Source of the DNA: Methylophilaceae bacterium
Lineage (GTDB): Bacteria; Pseudomonadota; Gammaproteobacteria; Burkholderiales; Methylophilaceae
Length of the DNA stretch: 35,302 bases
Reading direction: 5' to 3'
Assembly: GCA_025362115.1 (NCBI GenBank)
Contig: JANYIK010000114.1
Coordinates: 1-35,302 of the forward strand
Shown here: piece after piece, positions 30,355 to 35,302 of the stretch
Layout: each line of letters starts with the position of its first letter
Numbering within the stretch: position 1 is the stretch's first letter
Program-made: the position numbers and the translations under genes
The notes under the pieces: generated by a model
The model's input: the letters and a program-made list of their open reading frames with translations, nothing else
What the model was told of the DNA's origin: nothing
Databases searched by the model: none

Positions 30355-31848
30355 ATGAGTCTTGCTCAAGCTCCCGTAGAGATAGCCGCTGTTGATTTAG
30401 GTTCTAACAGTTTTCGCCTACAAGTGGCGCGTATGGCTGACGACCACTTGTTTATGCATGATTCATTGCGTGAAATGGTGCGTTTAGGTGCAGGTCTCAA
30501 CAAAGATAAGTTTCTCGAAGTTGACACCATAGACCGCGCAGTGGAATCCTTACGGCGTTTTGGTGAGCGCCTGCGCGGCTTTGACCCGCACAACGTGCGC
30601 GCCGTCGCCACCAACACCTTTCGCGTTGCCCGCAACTCTCCTGAACTGCTCGCGCGTGCGCAGGAAGCGTTGGGTTTCCCCATCGAAATCATCGCCGGAC
30701 GCGAAGAAGCACGCATGATCTTCATTGGCGTATCGCATGATTTGCAACCATACTCCGGCAAACGCTTGGTCATAGACATAGGTGGGGGCTCCACCGAATT
30801 CGTTATTGGACAGGGCTTTGAGCCCAGCGATACGGAAAGCCTATACATGGGTTGCGTGAGCTACAGCCTGCGCTTTTTTGAGGATGGCAAACTTTCCGAA
30901 GGTAACCTCAAGCGCGCAGAAATTGCCGCTCGCTCGGAAATTCAAGGCATACGCCGTAGTTTCTGCGCTGAGCGCTGGGATGAAGCGGTTGGCTCAGCTG
31001 GTACCGCACGCACCCTCAGTCAAGTGTTGCAGGCAAACGGCTTGTCGAAAGATGGTAGCATCACCCGAGCCGGACTCTTTGAGTTAAAAAATCTGCTCAT
31101 TCAAGCTAAAGACATCAAAAATCTACAGCTGCCGGGACTGAGTGCTGATCGCGCACCCGTTATCACTGGCGGTTTTTGCATCTTACTGGGAGCCTTTGCC
31201 GAATTGGGTATTGAGCGAATGGCGGTATCTGAGAGCGGGCTACGCCAAGGTGTTTTGTACGAGTTACTCGGACGTATCCAACATCACGACACGCGTGAAT
31301 CTACGGTGCGCCAGTTTATGCGCCGCTATCACGTAGATGCATCACAAGCCAAACGTGTGCAAGTCTTGGCACTTAGCTTGTTGCAATCACTCGAGTCACA
31401 ATTAAGTATGGAAGTGGAAATCGCTTCACATTACCTTATTTGGGCTAGTTTATTGCATGAAATCGGGGTCACCATCGCTCACACCGGCTACCATAAACAT
31501 TCTGCTTACATTGTTGAAAATGCCGACATGCCTGGTTTTTCCAAGATGGAGCAGCAAATGCTGGGCTTGTTGCTGCGCGCGCAACGGCGTTCCCTTACCA
31601 AACTATCACTACCTCCAGTGCATGACGATCGCATCAAGTTAATTATGGTGCTGCGCTTGGCAGTGTTGTTCCAGCGTAACCGCATGGAGCTGGTGATTCC
31701 CAACCTCAAGCTTGCACTGAATGATGATCAGTTTGAACTCAAGTTACCCGCAGACTGGCTCTCACAAAACCCGCTAACCGAGGCCGAGTTAGAGGCGGAG
31801 ATTGGGTTCTGGAAGGACGCAGGAGTAACGCTTAAAGTTCAGGTTTAG
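30355..31848 (+). CDS. ppx: Exopolyphosphatase / guanosine pentaphosphatase (Ppx/GppA)
   Basis: About 497 residues from ATG 30355; the track start at 30241 runs through phoU out of frame and is not real. N-terminal ASKHA fold: EIAAVDLGSNSFRLQVARM, ATNTFRVARN, EIIAGREEARMIFIGV and VIDIGGGSTEFVIG. The C-terminal half is an HD-type helical domain (LIWASLLHEIGVTIAHTGYHKHSAYIVEN). Hydrolyses terminal phosphates of polyphosphate and possibly pppGpp. No strong ribosome site, and only seven bases separate it from phoU, so coupling is likely. The last 17 bases overlap the convergent rsmB. Confidence 0.94.
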   Translation: MSLAQAPVEIAAVDLGSNSFRLQVARMADDHLFMHDSLREMVRLGAGLNKDKFLEVDTIDRAVESLRRFGERLRGFDPHNVRAVATNTFRVARNSPELLARAQEALGFPIEIIAGREEARMIFIGVSHDLQPYSGKRLVIDIGGGSTEFVIGQGFEPSDTESLYMGCVSYSLRFFEDGKLSEGNLKRAEIAARSEIQGIRRSFCAERWDEAVGSAGTARTLSQVLQANGLSKDGSITRAGLFELKNLLIQAKDIKNLQLPGLSADRAPVITGGFCILLGAFAELGIERMAVSESGLRQGVLYELLGRIQHHDTRESTVRQFMRRYHVDASQAKRVQVLALSLLQSLESQLSMEVEIASHYLIWASLLHEIGVTIAHTGYHKHSAYIVENADMPGFSKMEQQMLGLLLRAQRRSLTKLSLPPVHDDRIKLIMVLRLAVLFQRNRMELVIPNLKLALNDDQFELKLPADWLSQNPLTEAELEAEIGFWKDAGVTLKVQV

Positions 31849-33130
31849 CACGTTGTAGTGCCGCCGCAAAGAAACCATCCGTACCATGTGTTTGCGGTAG
31901 TAGTGTCAACGTCTCTCCTGTATCCAATGTCACGTGCTGCTGCGCTAAAATCTCTGCCGCATTGAGCATTGTGAAGTCAGGATGCGCCACTAGAAACGCA
32001 TCTACAATTTCTTGATTTTCTTCTTTGAGCAGACTGCATGTGGCATACACCAAGCGTCCACCGGCTTTGACCAGTTTGGCGGCAGCAGCGAGAATATTGC
32101 TTTGTTTTACCACTAACTCGGAAATATCGCGCGGTGATTGTTTCCAGCGCAGGTCCGGGTTACGGCGCAAGGTACCGAGGCCGCTACAAGGGGCATCCAC
32201 CAGCACACGGTCAAATTTACCTGCCAGCCGCTTGAGCTTTTGGTCGCGTTCGTTGGCGATGAGTTGCGGGTGGATGTTGGATAAGCCAGAACGCGCTAAT
32301 CGTGGTTTTAAGTTACCTAATCGTCTCTCGGATACGTCAAATGCGTACAGTCGGCCTGTGTTTGCCATGAGCGCACCCAAGGCCAGTGTCTTGCCACCCG
32401 CACCGGCGCAAAAATCAGCCACCATCTCGCTGCGTCTTGGGGCAACCAGCAACGCCAATAATTGGCTACCTTCATCTTGCACTTCCACTACACCTTTGGT
32501 GAACAGCACGTGCTTATTCAGCGCGATTTTGTTTTTTAAGCGCACACCATCGGGCGAGTAGGGTGTGGCTTCAGCGGCGATACCTTCTTTCTCAAACAAC
32601 GCCAGCACGGCTTCGCGCTGACCATTCAGCCGATTCACACGTAAATCCAGCGGCGCTGGTTGTTGCAGGCTGCGCGCCAAGATGAGCGCTTGCTCCTCGC
32701 CATATTGTTTGGCAAGGCTGTCCCACAGCCAATCGGGCAAATCGGCCTGTACCGCGGAGGTGAGTTCGCCAATCACAGTGGCTTTAATTTCCTGCGCACG
32801 CGCGGCTTGCACTGGTGAGAGCTGTGCCGAGAGTTCACGTAAACCTAAACCCTGTACTCGTAACAACGACGCCATGAGCAACCCGAACGGCTCCTCATTA
32901 CCGCAAATTTGCATGAGGTAGCGCTTGCGTCGCAGCACGGCATACACTGCGTCGGCAATAAAGGCGCGGTCATTCATCCCTAGATCGTTATTTTCACGAA
33001 AATACAGGCTCAATTTGGCATCCGCCGCGCCACTGGGTGAAAGTGTGGTTTCTAGTGCACGGGTGGCATGGTTGATGAGGTTGCGGCTCATGTCCTGCTT
33101 GGGGGTGCTTTGCTGGTATTTTTTGGTCAT
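31832..33130 (-). CDS. rsmB: 16S rRNA m5C methyltransferase, RsmB/NOP family
   Basis: 432 residues. The N-terminal part is helical (NusB-like remnant, LINHATRALETTL..ADAVYAVLRRKRYLMQI). The C-terminal Rossmann methyltransferase has VADFCAGAGGKTLALGALM, DAPCSGLGTLRRNPDLRWK with one catalytic cysteine, and LVYATCSLLKEENQEIVDAFL with the other. RsmB methylates C967 of 16S rRNA; other NOP-type substrates cannot be excluded, as the protein diverges at the N-terminus from E. coli RsmB. M14 is an alternative start. Its ATG overlaps the stop of the DUF3108 gene by one base (TAATG). Confidence 0.88.
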   Translation of the reverse strand: MTKKYQQSTPKQDMSRNLINHATRALETTLSPSGAADAKLSLYFRENNDLGMNDRAFIADAVYAVLRRKRYLMQICGNEEPFGLLMASLLRVQGLGLRELSAQLSPVQAARAQEIKATVIGELTSAVQADLPDWLWDSLAKQYGEEQALILARSLQQPAPLDLRVNRLNGQREAVLALFEKEGIAAEATPYSPDGVRLKNKIALNKHVLFTKGVVEVQDEGSQLLALLVAPRRSEMVADFCAGAGGKTLALGALMANTGRLYAFDVSERRLGNLKPRLARSGLSNIHPQLIANERDQKLKRLAGKFDRVLVDAPCSGLGTLRRNPDLRWKQSPRDISELVVKQSNILAAAAKLVKAGGRLVYATCSLLKEENQEIVDAFLVAHPDFTMLNAAEILAQQHVTLDTGETLTLLPQTHGTDGFFAAALQRAKPEL

Positions 33131-34158
33131 TAGGGTTCTATCTTTAGGTTGCTGACGATAAGGTCAGTGACGCTTCCGTCTTTTTCGGTGACGCGGATTC
33201 TTACCGGCAAATGACGCTGGTCTATGGCCAGCCACAGCTCGGTTTTGGCATCGTTGTCACGGCTACTTTTGGCGATATGCCAAGTGCGCAGGGTGCCCAT
33301 TTTAGTGCTTAAACTGTCTTCACCCTCAAATTCATAGTTGTAGGTCTTCAGTTTTTTGCCATCAGTGATACTCAGTTGCATTTCATTGAGCGGTGGCGCG
33401 AACATGAATTGGTACATAAAGCTCAGTCTATCTTGGGTCGCTGCGGGTAATTCCACCACCTCAATGCGCTTGCCACTATCTAGAGTCGCTTTTTTGTTTA
33501 CCCAGTCAAAAGTGGCGATCTGTGGGTTCTTAGTGGTGATTTTTTGACGAAATAGGCTAGGTTGCAGGCCGGTTTCCGTGATTAGCCCTTCGCTGCGCTG
33601 GGCTATGGTGGCCGATACAAACAAAAAGGCTGGAATACTAAGTTCGCTGTTAATCAGGTAACGCCCGTTATCAAGTCGTTCAAAACTTTGTTTGCCACTG
33701 CCCTTACTGTCGCCGTTACCAGTGAATTCAATATCTACTTTTTTCGGTGGCGGCGGGATAGGTTCAGGCTCGTCTTCAATGATGGGTAGGGGTTCTGGCG
33801 CTTGTTGTATCGTTGGCGAAGGCTCGGTAGGTGCTTGCACTGTAGACGCGACATCTGCTGGGGCAACAGGCGGTGGCTTGTGTTCCATTGGGGTCGCGGA
33901 TGGTGACTCCGGTTTTGTAATTGCAGCAAGTTTGGGTGCTGGTTTGGGTTCGGGTTTGATCTGTGGGGATTGTAATTGCGGCGGAGCGGGCTTTACCTGA
34001 GGCGGCGCAGGCGGCGACGCCAGCGTTACTTGGATAGGGTCGTTGATGAAACTCAGCGTTGGCAACCAATTTGCATTGCCAGACACCAACAGCCAGTGCA
34101 GCAACAAAGACCCTATCAGCGCCCCTAATAATCGCCGGTTAATAACGCGGCTAAACAC
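33130..34158 (-). CDS. DUF3108 protein with TonB-like proline-rich linker
   Basis: 342 residues. One N-terminal transmembrane segment (LLGALIGSLLLHWLLVSG), then a proline-rich, low-complexity stretch of ~100 residues (PPAPPQVKPAPPQLQ..EPEPIPPPPKK) like the periplasm-spanning part of TonB. The C-terminal DUF3108 domain of ~200 residues starts at about VDIEFTGNGDSKG. DUF3108 proteins are beta-rich, predicted periplasmic, and uncharacterised. The design suggests an inner-membrane-anchored periplasmic protein that reaches toward the outer membrane or peptidoglycan. Four bases after a shorter paralogue; coupled to rsmB. Confidence 0.85.
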   Translation of the reverse strand: MFSRVINRRLLGALIGSLLLHWLLVSGNANWLPTLSFINDPIQVTLASPPAPPQVKPAPPQLQSPQIKPEPKPAPKLAAITKPESPSATPMEHKPPPVAPADVASTVQAPTEPSPTIQQAPEPLPIIEDEPEPIPPPPKKVDIEFTGNGDSKGSGKQSFERLDNGRYLINSELSIPAFLFVSATIAQRSEGLITETGLQPSLFRQKITTKNPQIATFDWVNKKATLDSGKRIEVVELPAATQDRLSFMYQFMFAPPLNEMQLSITDGKKLKTYNYEFEGEDSLSTKMGTLRTWHIAKSSRDNDAKTELWLAIDQRHLPVRIRVTEKDGSVTDLIVSNLKIEP

Positions 34159-34162
34159 AATG

Positions 34163-34831
34163 CTACTCCACAGTCAGGCTGGTGATGACCTGCTCTATCT
34201 TGGCACCATTGTCGTCAAACATGACAATTTTGGCAGGGATGAAATGCCCGTCTATGGCCAACCACAGCTCTTTTTCTTCTCCACTATCGCTCTTGTTGGT
34301 ATTGGCCAGATGCAGGGTTTTGACCTCGTCCACCATCTCATTCTGACTAGCAATTTTGTATTTATAGGTGCGTAGCTTTTTGCCGGATGTGATGGGTAGC
34401 GTGATTTCTTCGCCTGCGGGTACGCGAAACATGAATTGATAGGCATAACTGGCAAGATCTTGCGTGCCAGGTTCCAATGGTGCGGTACTGGTTTTGCCTT
34501 TGTTGTTCATGGTGAGCATGTTGGTATTCCAGTCAAAGTCAGCGCTTACGCCCTTTTTGTCGCCTTGTTGCTGCTCAAAATGCTTGGGGACCAAGCCGTT
34601 GGCGCTTAATTCGCCTTCACTGCTGAGCTTGCGCTTACCCAGCAGCGCATATACGCCTATGCCGCTAGTGACGCTCTCGACACGGTAATTTTTCCCGTCT
34701 TGGGTAAAGGTTTCATTGACTGTGGCAAAGGGCTGGCCTTTACGCGTCACGTCATAGGTCACGGTGATTTTTTTCGGCGCGGCAAATGCCGAGAATGAAG
34801 CCAGCAACAGGAGGAGAAATAGTTTTTTCAT
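34163..34831 (-). CDS. DUF3108 protein, secreted paralogue
   Basis: 222 residues with a clear signal peptide (MKKLFLLLLLASFSAFA-AP) and one DUF3108 domain: YDVTRKGQPFATVNETFTQDGKNYRVESV, LASYAYQFMFRVPAGEEITLPITSGKKLRTYKYKI and ELWLAIDGHFIPAKIVMFDDNGAKIEQVI. The second half matches its neighbour (FMFAPPLNEMQLSITDGKKLKTYNYEFEG; ELWLAIDQRHLPVRIRV), so the two arose by duplication. Periplasmic or outer-membrane associated; function unknown. Lies between purM and the anchored paralogue, an order common in betaproteobacteria. Confidence 0.87.
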   Translation of the reverse strand: MKKLFLLLLLASFSAFAAPKKITVTYDVTRKGQPFATVNETFTQDGKNYRVESVTSGIGVYALLGKRKLSSEGELSANGLVPKHFEQQQGDKKGVSADFDWNTNMLTMNNKGKTSTAPLEPGTQDLASYAYQFMFRVPAGEEITLPITSGKKLRTYKYKIASQNEMVDEVKTLHLANTNKSDSGEEKELWLAIDGHFIPAKIVMFDDNGAKIEQVITSLTVE

Positions 34832-34855
34832 GTCCGGTTTAACGCTGGCACAGCT

Positions 34856-35302
34856 TTAAACGATGACCGTCTGTGGTTCGTTGGTATTTTGCGGGCGTAT
34901 CACCCCGATGCGCCGTACTTGCTCGCCTTCTAAACTTAGCTGAAGTGCAGCACGGTCTGCGTCCTCCGCAGCCACTATTACCACCATGCCAATACCACAG
35001 TTGAAGGTACGAAACATTTCCGCATCGGTAATGTTGCCCTGTACTTGTAGCCATTTGAACAAAGGTGGGATTTCCCAACTGCCGTTTTTGAGTTCGGCGG
35101 TGAGGTTTTTGGGCAATACGCGCGGGATGTTTTCGGTGAGGCCGCCGCCGGTGATGTGCGCCATGCCTTTGACTTTCATCGTATCCAACAACTTGAGCAG
35201 CGGCTTCACATAAATCCTCGTCGGTGCCATCACCACGTCGCGGAATGGCTTTCCATGAAAATTGCTATCCATATCAATCCCAGACATCGTAATCAGCTTA
35301 CG
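34856..35302 (-). CDS. purM: Phosphoribosylformylglycinamidine cyclo-ligase PurM (partial)
   Basis: C-terminal ~148 residues of AIR synthetase, the fifth step of purine synthesis. The frame is open to the window edge (RKLITMSGID..), so the N-terminal ~200 residues with the ATP site lie outside. Visible: VVMAPTRIYVKPLLKLL, GMAHITGGGLTENIPRVLP, FKWLQVQGNITDAEMFRTFNCGIGMVVIV and the terminal RIGVIRPQ. These match the E. coli protein block for block. The track's Met at 35287 is internal. Confidence 0.97.
   Translation of the reverse strand, partial: RKLITMSGIDMDSNFHGKPFRDVVMAPTRIYVKPLLKLLDTMKVKGMAHITGGGLTENIPRVLPKNLTAELKNGSWEIPPLFKWLQVQGNITDAEMFRTFNCGIGMVVIVAAEDADRAALQLSLEGEQVRRIGVIRPQNTNEPQTVIV

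Noticed and set aside
32025-32561. 178-aa plus-strand ORF opposite rsmB
   Set aside because: Shadow frame of a clearly conserved methyltransferase; Ser/Arg-rich composition typical of antisense frames.
33692-34000. 102-aa Gly/Ser-rich plus-strand ORF
   Set aside because: It is the reverse complement of the proline-rich linker of the DUF3108 protein; proline codons read backwards give Gly-rich frames.
1-35302. CRISPR arrays, tRNA/rRNA genes, insertion sequences, prophage modules
   Set aside because: Every gap between genes was read; none has regularly spaced repeats, a tRNA cloverleaf, transposase frames or terminal inverted repeats with target duplications.

Overview
The window reads as a chromosomal segment of a Gram-negative betaproteobacterium. 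The gene content and order fit the Nitrosomonadales / Gallionellaceae / Methylophilaceae side of the class; this placement is an inference from gene order and protein similarity as I recall them, not from a search. The main pointers are the kdsD-kdsC-lptC-lptA-lptB-rpoN-hpf-hprK-rapZ order, a regulatory PTS without a sugar permease, an RsmB-DUF3108-DUF3108-purM block and a hopanoid locus. Both ends are cut: lysA lacks its N-terminus on the left and purM lacks its N-terminal part on the right. I see no rRNA, tRNA, CRISPR array, insertion sequence or phage structural module.

Layout. 1-3.6 kb: lysA (partial), a 47-residue exported peptide, purU (-), ispH (+) and a DoxX protein (-). 3.7-5.4 kb: a four-gene unit with a formaldehyde-activating-enzyme (Fae) homologue whose catalytic histidine position holds methionine, two small hypothetical proteins and a DUF1993 protein, followed by a large stem-loop. 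5.6-7.6 kb: an AT-rich membrane O-acyltransferase with an SGNH domain, probably acquired horizontally. 7.8-14.2 kb: hopanoid biosynthesis, with sqs-shc-hpnG-hpnO on the minus strand and hpnH divergent on the plus strand. 14.2-14.6 kb: a lone conserved hypothetical gene. 14.7-25.6 kb: thirteen tightly packed minus-strand genes that start with Kdo and LPS-transport genes, pass through sigma-54, HPF, HPr kinase, RapZ and the PTS proteins EIIA/HPr/EI, and end in mutY. 25.6-27.3 kb: thiO, then a small accessory patch with a 58-residue ORF and a ribbon-helix-helix-like regulator, each preceded by a perfect inverted repeat. 27.3-35.3 kb: housekeeping genes ilvA, rpiA, phoU-ppx, rsmB, two DUF3108 proteins and purM.

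How the genes work together. The hopanoid locus goes from farnesyl diphosphate to squalene (one eukaryote-type squalene synthase rather than HpnC/D/E), to hopene (Shc), adenosylhopane (HpnH), ribosylhopane (HpnG) and an aminated C35 hopanoid (HpnO). IspH nearby supplies the isoprenoid precursors. KdsD/KdsC make Kdo and LptC/A/B move LPS to the outer membrane, so the long minus-strand array joins envelope construction to carbon/nitrogen-type regulation by sigma-54 and HPr phosphorylation.

Most worth a second look: the Fae-like unit, the thiO-ilvA accessory patch with its two operator-like repeats, the basic tail of about 125 residues on LptC, the duplicated translation-start region before ptsI, and the absence of ptsN from the slot between hpf and hprK.
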